In this document: positions 24,050-33,227 of the stretch, piece by piece | Layout of the letters: each line of letters begins with the position of its first letter | Position numbering within the stretch: position 1 is the first letter of the stretch | Virus record (IMG/VR): IMGVR_UViG_3300025131_000183 | Span: 1 to 36,109 of that record | Reading direction: 5' to 3' (one strand) | Length of the DNA stretch: 36,109 nucleotides | Origin: a virus | Made by a program: the position numbers and the translations under genes | Notes under the pieces: model-generated | Database searches by the model: none | What the model was told of the DNA's origin: nothing | Seen by the model: the letters and a program-made list of their open reading frames with translations, nothing else

Positions 24050-24243
24050 TTCTCAAGCATCCCCATTAATTTTTCTAATTTTAAAGATAAATTATCCTGT
24101 CTATCATGAAGTTTAGTCATCATAGTGTAATTACGGTCATTGTCCACCCTTAAATCTTTCATAACGTACTTTAGTAATACCCCAGCAAATATTACTATCA
24201 AGCCCCACACGCCAAATGTCTCAATTAAATATTCAATGTCCAT
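24046..24243 (-). CDS. BhlA/UviB-like small membrane protein
   Basis: 65 residues: an N-terminal transmembrane helix (GVWGLIVIFAGVLLKYVM, about 11-28) then a charged amphipathic helix (RNYTMMTKLHDRQDNLSLKL). This is the size and order of BhlA/UviB holin-like proteins. The location, between adaptor and fibre genes, is unusual for a holin; a structural membrane protein is equally possible. Starts in a TAATG overlap. Confidence 0.55.
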   Translation of the reverse strand: MDIEYLIETFGVWGLIVIFAGVLLKYVMKDLRVDNDRNYTMMTKLHDRQDNLSLKLEKLMGMLEK

Positions 24244-24728
24244 TAAAAATCCACCGGCTTGATATATTTAACAGGTCCTGTTCGGGCTCTATATGCATAA
24301 GCTCTTCCATCTCTTACACCCTTTTCAAATTTGGAACCAAAGTATTGTGCGCTTTGCAAACCGGTTCCTCCTTGTTTTTCATAACCTAATTGGATTGCTT
24401 TATCTACAAGATGTTCATGAAATTGTTCTGGTATCTCTGATTGCTGACTTAAAAAATTTTCCGAGCCTGCAGTTCCCATTGTCCATGCATTTTCTTCACC
24501 CGCTGCTGATACCTTTAAATATTGCTGATTAGCATCTAAAGTTCTATTCTCTAATGCTTCTCCAGCCAACTTAAAAGGCTCAGACTTCTTATAGTAGAAT
24601 ATATGTATATCCTTACCAGCCTCACCAACTCCCGGGGATGTAAATTCCTTTGTGGACGGGTCATATTCAGCTATCCATATAGCACCCCGTTCAGTCCAAT
24701 AGACCCACTGTTTTGTATCCATACCCAT
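24243..24728 (-). CDS. C-terminal half of a head-tail adaptor-like protein
   Basis: 161 residues with features of the second half of podoviral adaptor/connector proteins: KQWVYWTERGAIWIAEYDPS, DIHIFYYKK and a closing helix IPEQFHEHLVDKAIQLGYEK. The missing N-terminal helical part is supplied by the overlapping 87-aa ORF just upstream, which ends where this one begins (TAATG, different frame). The family links the portal to the nozzle. Two chains or a frameshift product are both possible. Confidence 0.6.
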   Translation of the reverse strand: MGMDTKQWVYWTERGAIWIAEYDPSTKEFTSPGVGEAGKDIHIFYYKKSEPFKLAGEALENRTLDANQQYLKVSAAGEENAWTMGTAGSENFLSQQSEIPEQFHEHLVDKAIQLGYEKQGGTGLQSAQYFGSKFEKGVRDGRAYAYRARTGPVKYIKPVDF

Positions 24729-24991
24729 TATGTCAAATCTCTACTCTGTGGACGCCCAGCTAATCTACTTATAGCTCTACCATCAAAATCTACACTTTTA
24801 ATCTCAAGATGGTGGTCATCCAATGCATAACCACGTTGTCCCTCAACAAGGGGAAATGCATCCGCTGATTCATTGATTCTGGTTCTCGCAGAGAACTCAT
24901 CTTGAGCTCTATTTATAAGCCCACGTATCTCTACTATTCCAATATCAGGATGATGTTGTTGAATTATTTCAATCATTTCTTTAAATTTCAT
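24728..24991 (-). CDS. N-terminal half of a head-tail adaptor-like protein
   Basis: 87 residues. RGLINRAQDEFSARTRINES is the typical first helix pair of phage adaptor proteins, followed by GQRGYALDDHHLEIKSVDFD. The ORF stops just where the 161-aa ORF begins with the matching second half. It starts in an ATGA overlap with the large repeat protein. Together the two ORFs give about 248 residues. Confidence 0.55.
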   Translation of the reverse strand: MKFKEMIEIIQQHHPDIGIVEIRGLINRAQDEFSARTRINESADAFPLVEGQRGYALDDHHLEIKSVDFDGRAISRLAGRPQSRDLT

Positions 24992-27900
24992 CGAGTCACT
25001 CCTACACGTGTTGAATCTTCAGGCACATCTGTTGCATACGGAGCATAAAACTGTTCATGTAAACTCGTCACAAACTGTAATTGTCCCTGTAACCACTGAT
25101 ATACCAAGGTGTCTTTACCTATCTGTGTTTGAAAAGCTTGGATATTTTTCGAGAGATTTGTACTATATACCTGTACCTCCTTAGCTAAATCCGCTTGGTA
25201 ATGACTAAGTTCATTCTGATATCTACCCAAACTATTTGAATACTCCTGAGTCACTCTTGACAAGTCATTTTGTCCCTCCGCCATCAGTCTCTGAGACTGT
25301 AACTGATATTCAGTAACTAATTTCTGTACTTCTTGTTGGTATCCAGCGGCTAATCCATTGTATACATTCAATTCATTCTGCAACTCTGTATTAAACTCTT
25401 GTAGCTTATGTCCATATTTTACCTGCCATTCATCTATCTTCTTCTGATTATCGAGTGTCCACTCTTGGACGGCGTTATTAACCTGCGCTTGATATTCTTG
25501 CATTAATGCAGAATGCTTTTGAAGTTTTCTTCCCTCAAGAGATTCTGCAAGCTGTGCATCTTGCGTAGCTGTCTGTATCCTCCCTTGATATAGAGCATTA
25601 GTCTTGTTAAAGACATTTAGAGCATTCTGTACAGCCAGAGAATACTCTTGCATCTTCTGAGTATACTCAAATTGCCATTGCTGAAAAAGAACATCATACT
25701 GTGTCTTATAGTCTAATACTGCTTGATTAATCTGTTGTTGATGCTGTGCTACCAGACCTTGCCACTTTTGTAAAAGTTGTGCTGAATGCTGGTCTGCATG
25801 TTGTGCATTTTGGATTGCTTTCTGTATAGCTCCTTGATAGACAACATTCTCTTCATTAAATGTATTTAAATTGTTCTGAATACTTGCGCTATATTCTTGT
25901 AATCTGCTCCCGTATTCAGTTGTCCATTTTTCGATTTGCCTCTGATTATTCAGTGTCCACTGCTGTATAGCATTATTAATTTGCGCTGAATATTGCTGTA
26001 TTTGAGTACTATATTCTTGCACAGCCCTTTGAGACCTCGAATCGTGAAAAGTAGCCTCCTGTATTCTACGTTGTAAATCTTTCTGATAAGCAGTATCTAA
26101 AGCATTGAACAAGTTCAGATTATTTTGTACATTTACACTATATTCTTGCAGTCTGCTTGAATATTCAGTTGTCCATTTATCCATTAATCTTTGGTTATTC
26201 AGCTGCCATTCCTGTACAGCATTATTAATTTGCGCTGAATATTGCTGTATTTGTGAACTATATTCTTGTACAGCTCTTTGAGACCTTGAATCGTGAAAAG
26301 TAGCATCTTGTATTCTAACTTGTAAATCCTTCTGATAAGCAGTATCTAAAGAATTGAACAAGTTCAGATTATTTTGTACATTTACACTATATTCTTGCAG
26401 TCTACTTGAATATTCGGTAGTCCATTTGTCTATTAATCTTTGATTATTTAGCTGCCATTCTTGTACAGCTTGAGTCACTTCCTGCTGATGTTGCTGTATT
26501 AGTGTACCATACTCTTGTAAATCCCTTGCATATTGTGAATCTAAAAGCTGAGCATTTTGGACCGCAACTTGTAAACCAGCTTGGTATGCAACATTCTCTT
26601 TATTAAATACATTTAGTGCATTCTGAGCTTCGGCTTGATACTGCTGTAACATAGTACCATAAGCCTGTACATAAGCACTAATTTTTGAAATTTGAAGTTG
26701 CCCTAATTCTGTATCTTCTTCTTCCTCAATGAGCTCTGATAATACATTCCACCATTGCGCATAATCCATTTCATCTTGGTCATCATTTATCTCTCCTAAT
26801 GATGAAGCAATGGTCACCAAGGTTGGGTTAGATTCATCGCTTGTAACAACGGGCGCAGTAGGAGCAGTATAACCCGGAACTGTTTCGGTATAAGATAGAC
26901 TCGCTTGCCCTGTAGTAGGAGCAGCTATATCACCAGCATCTATTGAGATTAAGTCATTGTCATCCTTGGTGAGTTTTACATCAGTTAGAGTTGGATAACC
27001 GGGGGTATCAAATTCTGGGGCTGTATATGTAGGATGGGTAGCAATACCGGTTAAATCAATCGTTGATGCACCAATAATTGCACCGTTATCTTGAAGCATT
27101 TCAATGTCACCAGCATCAAAACTTATTAATTCATTATCCTTCGTAAGGTCTAAATCAGTTAGAGTTGGATAACCGGGAGTATCAAATTCTGGGACTGTAT
27201 ATTCAGGATGGTCAGCAATACCAGTTAAATCAATCGTTGATGCACCAATAATTGCGCCGTTGTCTTGAAGCATTTCAATATCACCAGCATCTAAACTTAT
27301 TAAGTCATTGCCAGCCTTGGTAAGGTCTATATCAGTTATAGTAGGGTAACCGGGGGTATCAAACTCAGGAGCTGTATAACCCGGAGCACTACCAAAAGAA
27401 CCAATCGTTACAGCAGCAGTAAGGGCAGGAGCCTCTAATTCTGTATCTAAATCTATGTCTATTAAAGCATTATCATCAGTTAAATCTAAAGAGAGTTGAC
27501 CAAGCTCCAGTACTGGTATCGTTACATCGGGGTTTGAGGCAGCTAATCCTATAGTAGGTGCTGTATAGGCTGGATAAGTAACTCCAGTCATATCGAGCGT
27601 ATTAACGCTTGATAAACTTAATGACTGTGACACTGATAGTTCTATTAAAGCATTAGAGTCACTTAAGTCTATATCATGAGTACCATGTGTTATTGGATAA
27701 GTAGGTATTATTATATCCTCATCAACTATTCCAATAGTCGGTTTTGTATATGCCGGCGCGCTTGGTAAATTCGCAATATCTCCTAAGTCAGTAATATCAC
27801 CTGCACCACCGAAATCTGGCACAGCTGGCGCTGCTGGAGCAGTTGAAAAATAACCAGTTTCCGACAATTCAAAATCAGACACTACATCAAAGGCACTACT

Positions 27901-28434
27901 TTCATCATCAAAATCATCAGGAAGAGCATCCCTTAACGCCACCATCATCATATGTAATACTCCCTGAGCTGAGTAGAGTACTATAGCCTGATAGAATTCT
28001 GCGGGAAAACTTGCTATTGTTCCATTAGCATCATCAATAGCTCCATAAACTACCTTATCTACAGTCCCTCCATCCCCTTCTTCAGGAGCAGGTTTGATAT
28101 ATAATTTGCTCTTATCTATATAATAAGCAGGACTTTGAGGTAAAGCATAATAGATACTATCCGAATCTACTATTAAATCTTTGTGTTGCACATTTACAGG
28201 AACAGCTCTATATGAACCTCTCCTGACATTTAAAACTTTTGTATGGTCTAATGTAACACCACTATCATTTTCTACTGTAACTTCACCAGAAAATAAGTGA
28301 AGAATATCGGGATTCATTGATTCCAGTCTGGCAATTACGCTTTTCTGCGCATCAGTCAGTAATTGAGTAATTTCACTACTATAAGATGAAGCATCACCTG
28401 TATAATAAGTTATTTGATTTGTAAAACTTGCCAT
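24988..28434 (-). CDS. Giant repeat protein: connector-like N-terminus, beta repeats, Gln-rich coiled-coil repeats
   Basis: 1148 residues in three parts. Residues 1-190 (ITQLLTDAQKSVIARLESMN, SGVTLDHTKVLNVRRGSYR, AEFYQAIVLYSAQGVLHMM) resemble head-tail connector proteins. Residues about 200-540 are beta-type with a 58-59-residue repeat (PEFDTPGYPT, LISFDAGDIEML, GAIIGASTIDLTGI). Residues about 570-1100 are Gln/Asn/Tyr-rich helix, built from an 83-residue repeat (VQEWQLNNQRLIDKW, RLQEYSVNVQNNLNLFN, AVQEYSSQIQQYSAQINNA). It lies immediately after the capsid gene, and the capsid-like order suggests a virion role such as a collar or whisker fibre anchored at the connector. No tape-measure features are apparent. 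The gene begins at a TAATG junction. Confidence 0.65.
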   Translation of the reverse strand: MASFTNQITYYTGDASSYSSEITQLLTDAQKSVIARLESMNPDILHLFSGEVTVENDSGVTLDHTKVLNVRRGSYRAVPVNVQHKDLIVDSDSIYYALPQSPAYYIDKSKLYIKPAPEEGDGGTVDKVVYGAIDDANGTIASFPAEFYQAIVLYSAQGVLHMMMVALRDALPDDFDDESSAFDVVSDFELSETGYFSTAPAAPAVPDFGGAGDITDLGDIANLPSAPAYTKPTIGIVDEDIIIPTYPITHGTHDIDLSDSNALIELSVSQSLSLSSVNTLDMTGVTYPAYTAPTIGLAASNPDVTIPVLELGQLSLDLTDDNALIDIDLDTELEAPALTAAVTIGSFGSAPGYTAPEFDTPGYPTITDIDLTKAGNDLISLDAGDIEMLQDNGAIIGASTIDLTGIADHPEYTVPEFDTPGYPTLTDLDLTKDNELISFDAGDIEMLQDNGAIIGASTIDLTGIATHPTYTAPEFDTPGYPTLTDVKLTKDDNDLISIDAGDIAAPTTGQASLSYTETVPGYTAPTAPVVTSDESNPTLVTIASSLGEINDDQDEMDYAQWWNVLSELIEEEEDTELGQLQISKISAYVQAYGTMLQQYQAEAQNALNVFNKENVAYQAGLQVAVQNAQLLDSQYARDLQEYGTLIQQHQQEVTQAVQEWQLNNQRLIDKWTTEYSSRLQEYSVNVQNNLNLFNSLDTAYQKDLQVRIQDATFHDSRSQRAVQEYSSQIQQYSAQINNAVQEWQLNNQRLMDKWTTEYSSRLQEYSVNVQNNLNLFNALDTAYQKDLQRRIQEATFHDSRSQRAVQEYSTQIQQYSAQINNAIQQWTLNNQRQIEKWTTEYGSRLQEYSASIQNNLNTFNEENVVYQGAIQKAIQNAQHADQHSAQLLQKWQGLVAQHQQQINQAVLDYKTQYDVLFQQWQFEYTQKMQEYSLAVQNALNVFNKTNALYQGRIQTATQDAQLAESLEGRKLQKHSALMQEYQAQVNNAVQEWTLDNQKKIDEWQVKYGHKLQEFNTELQNELNVYNGLAAGYQQEVQKLVTEYQLQSQRLMAEGQNDLSRVTQEYSNSLGRYQNELSHYQADLAKEVQVYSTNLSKNIQAFQTQIGKDTLVYQWLQGQLQFVTSLHEQFYAPYATDVPEDSTRVGVTR
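25222..26715 (-). repeat. Six 249-bp (83-residue) coiled-coil repeats
   Basis: The unit boundaries are evenly 249 bases apart. The copies at 26218-26466 and 25969-26217 are nearly identical in DNA and protein, so that duplication is recent; the outer copies are more diverged. The first and last units are partial matches. Confidence 0.8.
26930..27390 (-). repeat. 58-59-residue beta repeat, about 2.6 copies
   Basis: The sequence beginning tcagttagagttggataacc recurs at 26981 and 27155, with a diverged copy at 27332, giving periods of 174 and 177 bases. The first two copies are highly similar in DNA. Confidence 0.7.
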
Positions 28435-28625
28435 TACTTCTTCTTCTTTTTACTTAAAATATTCTGTTTCCGTCTTGATTCATCAAGTTTACTACTCTGC
28501 CATTTATCACCAACATTGTTACTGCTGACAATACCCGGCGCTGGAGCAGTAGGGTCTCGATGGGGGGCACTCCAAATAAAGCACCCCCCAATCTTTTTAC
28601 TATTAGCTAAACGTGAGGACAGCAT
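28434..28625 (-). CDS. Small basic hypothetical protein after the capsid gene (63 aa)
   Basis: The product ends in a Lys-rich tail (SKLDESRRKQNILSKKKKK). The 3' end makes a TAATG overlap with the giant repeat protein, supporting translation. The start is less sure: the only ATG in frame is inside the last codons of the capsid gene and has no good Shine-Dalgarno, and a strong hairpin lies within the first third of the ORF. Function unknown. Confidence 0.45.
   Translation of the reverse strand: MLSSRLANSKKIGGCFIWSAPHRDPTAPAPGIVSSNNVGDKWQSSKLDESRRKQNILSKKKKK
28562..28589 (-). terminator. GC-rich hairpin directly after the capsid gene
   Basis: The transcript reads GGGGGGTGCT, an 8-base loop, then AGTGCCCCCC: ten base pairs counting two G-U wobbles. 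It begins 13 bases after the capsid stop. No U-run follows on this strand, so it may act as an mRNA 3' stabiliser or a weak attenuator instead of a full terminator. On the plus strand the wobbles become mismatches. Confidence 0.5.
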
Positions 28626-30039
28626 GTGTTTCTGGTAGTTGGACTTCCAGACCGGCTTCGGTCAGGATGATGTCTTTTCTTCCGTCAACATTGTTGTTCT
28701 GTACATTCGTAATAATATGAGTATCACGAGATACACCGTTACCCTGTAATGGGCGATAAGCCACATTTTTCATATCAATAACAAGTGCGGTATCTTCGTA
28801 CATACCTCTGAGCAAAGGCTCAGCGATAAAGTGAAGGTCTCCAAACACTGTATTAATCTTAGTAACCGAATGCCCGAAAGCACCCTTGATGTTCTGTGCA
28901 TCCATCCTATAGCTCGAAGCACCAATGGTATTACCTAAAAAAGAGCCTTTATCGCCGATTTTATTAAACCAAGCAATAATTTTGCGGGAAGCTAATACAA
29001 GCTTACTGCCACTATTGCCAGACTCAGGACTCATAAAGTCCTTAAGCCAGTCTAAAAACTCGTCGTATTTGGCGCCGGCGTCGTCGCCGTCTCCATAATC
29101 AAAAGCATTATTACTACCATCGTTATATCCATGCGCTTCAGCATAGGGCATGATACCCCACGAGTGTCTAACTGGTCCAGAAGCAGCTTCATCAGAACGT
29201 CCTATGCCATAAAGCATTGCATGCTCGATGTCCATTTTATGTTCCATGAGTTTTTCTTGCCAGACCCGTTTGTACTCGTCTGATTTACCACGATAACGTG
29301 TCGCCATAGCCGTACCAGAGAATAAAGGTATAGCAGTTTTAAAAATCTGCACATAACCTTCTCTATCGTACAATTCGTCCTTCCAACCCTCTGGGTCGGT
29401 TGAACCTTCAGCAAACGCAGAACCGATTACTTGACCTTTGTAGCCATCTGCAAAATGAAAAAAGTCAGAAGTATTATTAGCTTCTAATGCAGACCCGTCT
29501 AAAGAAACAGGTGTTACAGTAATCAAGGTTGAGCCTTCAGAAGCACCGGAACGAGCTGTACTCGCTCCAACTGTAGCTACTTTAGCAACCATACGTTTTT
29601 TTGCAGTACCAGCACCATCAACATCTGTACCAACATCAACTTCTAAGTCAACAAGTTGTCCTACAACAAAATAATTGGGAGCTTCTAAAACTGTGGAACT
29701 CCGTCCATATTTATCATAAGAACAACCAAACTCGATGCTAATATTGCTTATAGCACTTCCATTCCCTGCTACTACGTAAACGTCGCCGCCGTCATCGGCG
29801 GGGACTTCCGTTTCAACTTCGAAATTACGACGTTGCCATTGATGACGCTGTTCAAGAAACTTGAAAACCGGGTCGTCAGTAGGTTTTTTCGCAACTTTCG
29901 ACAAGTAGACAAAGAAAGGACTTTGCTGTGGGGCTAATTCTGCAATTCGTTCACCGAAGTTAAACATCCGTCTGGATTGGTCCATACTCACTGCTGAGTT
30001 TAGAGCATTTCCAGCACTAACACTATATTGGTCAGCCAT
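28603..30039 (-). CDS. Major capsid protein
   Basis: 478 residues with GGAGA before the start. The N-terminus (DQSRRMFNFGERIAELAPQQ, then SPFFVYLSKVAKKP) and a central E-rich helix (RVWQEKLMEHKMDIEHAMLY, GIGRSD) fit an HK97-fold capsid subunit; the C-terminal domain (KINTVFGDLHFIAEPLLRGM, TALVIDMKNVAYRPL) recalls the SU10/DUF5309 type. It sits between scaffold and connector genes, the normal order. The length is ordinary for a capsid protein without a fused protease. The subfamily assignment is tentative. Confidence 0.85.
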   Translation of the reverse strand: MADQYSVSAGNALNSAVSMDQSRRMFNFGERIAELAPQQSPFFVYLSKVAKKPTDDPVFKFLEQRHQWQRRNFEVETEVPADDGGDVYVVAGNGSAISNISIEFGCSYDKYGRSSTVLEAPNYFVVGQLVDLEVDVGTDVDGAGTAKKRMVAKVATVGASTARSGASEGSTLITVTPVSLDGSALEANNTSDFFHFADGYKGQVIGSAFAEGSTDPEGWKDELYDREGYVQIFKTAIPLFSGTAMATRYRGKSDEYKRVWQEKLMEHKMDIEHAMLYGIGRSDEAASGPVRHSWGIMPYAEAHGYNDGSNNAFDYGDGDDAGAKYDEFLDWLKDFMSPESGNSGSKLVLASRKIIAWFNKIGDKGSFLGNTIGASSYRMDAQNIKGAFGHSVTKINTVFGDLHFIAEPLLRGMYEDTALVIDMKNVAYRPLQGNGVSRDTHIITNVQNNNVDGRKDIILTEAGLEVQLPETHAVLTFS

Positions 30040-30067
30040 GATATTTAATCTCCTATGCGAGAATCAT

Positions 30068-31006
30068 TTAGTCAAAAGGATTTTGAGCTCTATAATCCTT
30101 TATCATATCATCCATAATGCGGTCTTCACTGCTTGTCGTTTGCTCTCGATTGGAAGACGGCATTACGCCCATTGGACTTGGGATACTTTGAGCTTTGCGT
30201 GTCTGTTCAAAACCCTCTGAAGGAGGGTTCTTTACAGGGGCAGCTCTCTCCATACCACCATGGTCCAGTTGGTAAAGTTTCCACAAATTTTCGACCGTGA
30301 CTGATTCCGGGTCAGACATCTTCTTAATGAAGTCGTCTATAACTTCCGGTGCAGCATTATAGTCAGTTCGCAGGGAGTTTCTTAATTCAGAATCACGTGC
30401 TGCGGCTTCCTCGGCTTGCTTAACTGCGTTAATCCTCTGTGTCTCTGCTTCTTTCATCTCTTCGCGTTCTTGTTGGATAACAGCGGCATTATATTCGGTA
30501 TGTAACCGATTATAAGTGTCCATGTTTTCTCTCCAAGTTTCCACCGTGTCAAGATATTGAGCAGAATCACTCTGAGGGTCAGTATACGCTTCAGACCTAT
30601 CGAAGTGTTGTGGCTTTACTGGCTTTTCGGGGGGCGGGGGGAACTCTTCCCTCGCTGGTTCAGCCTGTTTCTGTTGCTCAGCCGGTTCAGACGCAGGTTC
30701 TTTATTGAAGTTTTCCATTAAAGTATCCTGCAACTTTGAATTAGTCGCCTCTAACTCGGAAATCCTATTCTGACGTTTGTCAGCTTCGGATTGCCAGTAT
30801 TGGTAACGTACTTCATCGTTAGGTGCCTGTTCCTGCTGGGGCGGAGCCGGAGAGTTTTCTTGTACGACATTATTCCTCGGTGAGGCTATTCGTTCAACAG
30901 TCTCCTGCGGTTGCTCTGCTTCAGCAAACGGGTCTAATCCCTCATTGCCAAATATGTTTTCCTCTACTTGAGAATCAGTAATCTGAGTAATCTCTTGATT
31001 GTCCAT
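30068..31006 (-). CDS. Scaffold-like protein
   Basis: 312 residues from ATG 31006, five bases after the portal stop, with AAGGAAA upstream; a longer frame would overlap the portal and is less likely. The chain is very hydrophilic, rich in Glu, Gln and Pro (EPAEQQKQAEPAREEFPPPP) with helical coiled-coil parts (QQEREEMKEAETQRINAVKQ). That composition, and a position between portal and capsid, is typical of capsid scaffold. No protease motif is seen. Confidence 0.75.
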   Translation of the reverse strand: MDNQEITQITDSQVEENIFGNEGLDPFAEAEQPQETVERIASPRNNVVQENSPAPPQQEQAPNDEVRYQYWQSEADKRQNRISELEATNSKLQDTLMENFNKEPASEPAEQQKQAEPAREEFPPPPEKPVKPQHFDRSEAYTDPQSDSAQYLDTVETWRENMDTYNRLHTEYNAAVIQQEREEMKEAETQRINAVKQAEEAAARDSELRNSLRTDYNAAPEVIDDFIKKMSDPESVTVENLWKLYQLDHGGMERAAPVKNPPSEGFEQTRKAQSIPSPMGVMPSSNREQTTSSEDRIMDDMIKDYRAQNPFD

Positions 31007-31010
31007 ATTT

Positions 31011-33185
31011 TTATTTTCCTTTTTTAGAGCCCTTACTGGATTTAGGGGTATCTTTAGTTTCTTTGGAGGCTTCATTGACCTCCTTGCGTATCATTCCAGT
31101 CGCATCATCAAGACGTTTTTCGAATACAGTTCCTGCCGCTTTAGCGCGGGTTGAAGTCTTATCCAAATCACCCTTGAATTTCTCGAGTTCAGCTTTCTGC
31201 TTAGCGTGATAAACTTCACGTTCTCGAGTCTGAAGGTCGCCCTTAAGTTCTTTTATTTGTCCCTGAGCTTGTTCGACCGCTTGCTCAAGTTTGGCGATTG
31301 TATCCGTCCGTTCAAGAACGCCTTCAATGTCGAAGACTTCCGTCTTCTTTAGCACTTCCTGCCTGTCAATAAGACCGTTTTTATATGCGTCCATATATAA
31401 CTCAAGCTGAGCATAACGATTGGTTGGTAGAGTAGAGCCTGTAACAATAACAACGTCATAATTTCCAACGGTAATATCATTAAAAACACCTATCTCATTC
31501 CCCTTATCGTCATACAGCTTTTTGTTTATTGCAATCTCAGACATACTATTATTCGGCTGGACTACACGTGCTACTTTTTCAGTAGTATATAACTGTTGCA
31601 TTAGAGGTATGATGACCTCAGCAGCACGTCTTAAACCTGCTTCTATATCCATTAACTTGGATTTCATCTTACGTTGCCCAAATTCATCAAGGCTGATAGT
31701 GGCTTTATACGTATGCGGGGCTACAGATGAGTTACCCATCATCATCTCGTATAATCCAAGTTGGTGGTCTATATCGTTTTTAGCAGTCTGCTCATTCTGA
31801 TACAGCTCATTTGGTAAAGGTAATGGCTGTACAGGCGTAGGGTTCCCTTGGTCGAAGTCAACTTCTATAGCCACTCCCGGTTGAGCCCACTTCTGCTCAA
31901 ATTCTCTCATATCCACACTCCCGCTGGGTACAAGAATTTTAACATTCGTCGAAGTTGTAGCGTGAGCTATAATCAGACTTCGAGTCTTATTAATGTATTC
32001 CTGCATATCCTTTACCATTCTTACATCTGATATAGGATATGGTGTTCTGGTATGCAAATTCATAAAAGGGACAACTGGAAAATGCTCAGTAGGTAGAACT
32101 CTTTCATATAGCATCTTATCACCCATAATAACACACATCTTAACCCTTGGCTGTTCTACCTCGATTGCTTCCACTGCCTTCTGTATAATGAGGTCTGCAA
32201 AAGAAAGTTTCTTCACATCGGGTGGAGGGACTTCATTAACAGACTGCCCTTCAATCTCAGCTTTTTTCTTCTGTTCGGCAAAAACCTGTGTTAACTTACC
32301 CATCATTCTTTCTGCCGTTGAGGGGTCGTCAACTATCTGACCATGAATAAGCCAAACAGGTTTCTGACAGTACTCGAGGAAGTCTTCTTCGTCAAGCAAT
32401 AGTTCTTTATCATCGTGCAACTGATGAATAAGATGATACTTAATCATCTCTTTATGATATCTCTCATATCCACGTATATATTCATCTGATTCCCCCCAAC
32501 CAACGGCTCGAGTAGTAGTTTCGGTATCTTCTGGGAAGATTGCCCCAACTTCTTCACGACTACGTCCAGTTGAGGGTTTATCAGAATACATATCTGTCTG
32601 GGCATTTTTAATAGCCTTTTCGTACATGGGATACATTCTTATGGCTTGGTCCTTCGTAAACATACGAGAGACAATGATGTTTTCCGCATCGTCAAGCATT
32701 CGAGTACGACTATTTGGGTCTACATAAACATCAAGAGGGTCTAAATCTCTTATCTTTACCTCACCCTTGCCTTTATCAGCATTCGGGTCTTGATAAACTT
32801 GCATATACCCTACTCCACAGACGTAATAATCATCAATAATATTTCTTAGTGCCGTATTACCATCGCTAATTGCCCAGATATACTCCAGCATACCATTCAT
32901 TACCTGTGCAACTCTATTATCAGAATCTTCTCTCGGTGAAACGCGAAAACTTGGCTTATTAGTTGTAAGCATCGCTTTCGCAGCTTCTACTGCCGGGTGT
33001 ATCCTATTTACAACAATAGGAGCCTGTCCACGTTCTGATAGAATACGCTTTTGCTCAGCAGTCCACTGGACTCCGAGCCTAAACTCTCTATCCTCTTGAG
33101 CATGTAATGCCCACTTATCCCTCGAAGAAGAATACTGTCTGAATAGGTTATGGGTCTCTTCGACCTTTTTTGTTAGCTTAGCCAT
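31011..33185 (-). CDS. Portal protein (P22-like)
   Basis: 724 residues, close to the 725 of the P22 portal. Features include RQYSSSRDKWALHAQEDREF near the start, VVNRIHPAVEAAKAML, TTNKPSFRVSPRE, a clip/stem region (SLDEFGQRKMKSKLMDIEAG), and a long C-terminal coiled coil (about 620-700) ending in a Lys/Ser tail (KGSKKGK). The portal forms the dodecameric DNA channel at one capsid vertex and docks terminase. There is no convincing Shine-Dalgarno; an 11-codon ORF overlaps the start. It lies 42 bases after terminase and 4 before scaffold. Confidence 0.88.
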   Translation of the reverse strand: MAKLTKKVEETHNLFRQYSSSRDKWALHAQEDREFRLGVQWTAEQKRILSERGQAPIVVNRIHPAVEAAKAMLTTNKPSFRVSPREDSDNRVAQVMNGMLEYIWAISDGNTALRNIIDDYYVCGVGYMQVYQDPNADKGKGEVKIRDLDPLDVYVDPNSRTRMLDDAENIIVSRMFTKDQAIRMYPMYEKAIKNAQTDMYSDKPSTGRSREEVGAIFPEDTETTTRAVGWGESDEYIRGYERYHKEMIKYHLIHQLHDDKELLLDEEDFLEYCQKPVWLIHGQIVDDPSTAERMMGKLTQVFAEQKKKAEIEGQSVNEVPPPDVKKLSFADLIIQKAVEAIEVEQPRVKMCVIMGDKMLYERVLPTEHFPVVPFMNLHTRTPYPISDVRMVKDMQEYINKTRSLIIAHATTSTNVKILVPSGSVDMREFEQKWAQPGVAIEVDFDQGNPTPVQPLPLPNELYQNEQTAKNDIDHQLGLYEMMMGNSSVAPHTYKATISLDEFGQRKMKSKLMDIEAGLRRAAEVIIPLMQQLYTTEKVARVVQPNNSMSEIAINKKLYDDKGNEIGVFNDITVGNYDVVIVTGSTLPTNRYAQLELYMDAYKNGLIDRQEVLKKTEVFDIEGVLERTDTIAKLEQAVEQAQGQIKELKGDLQTREREVYHAKQKAELEKFKGDLDKTSTRAKAAGTVFEKRLDDATGMIRKEVNEASKETKDTPKSSKGSKKGK

Positions 33186-33213
33186 TAACTATAATATTGA
33201 TAGATGTATCCAT
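33178..33213 (-). other. Possible 11-codon minigene overlapping the portal start
   Basis: MDTSINIIVNG followed by TAA, starting in the terminase-portal gap and ending a few bases inside the portal gene in a different frame. It could deliver ribosomes to the portal start, which lacks its own clear ribosome site. Speculative. Confidence 0.25.
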
Positions 33214-33227
33214 TTCGAATATACGTC

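Noticed and set aside
24988-28434. Tail tape-measure protein
   Set aside because: Long and helical, but it has a connector-like N-terminus, beta repeats and no transmembrane stretches, and it sits directly after capsid in a short-tail gene set.
29202-29414. 70-codon minus-strand ORF inside the capsid gene
   Set aside because: Out of frame with a well-supported capsid gene, with no independent start signal.
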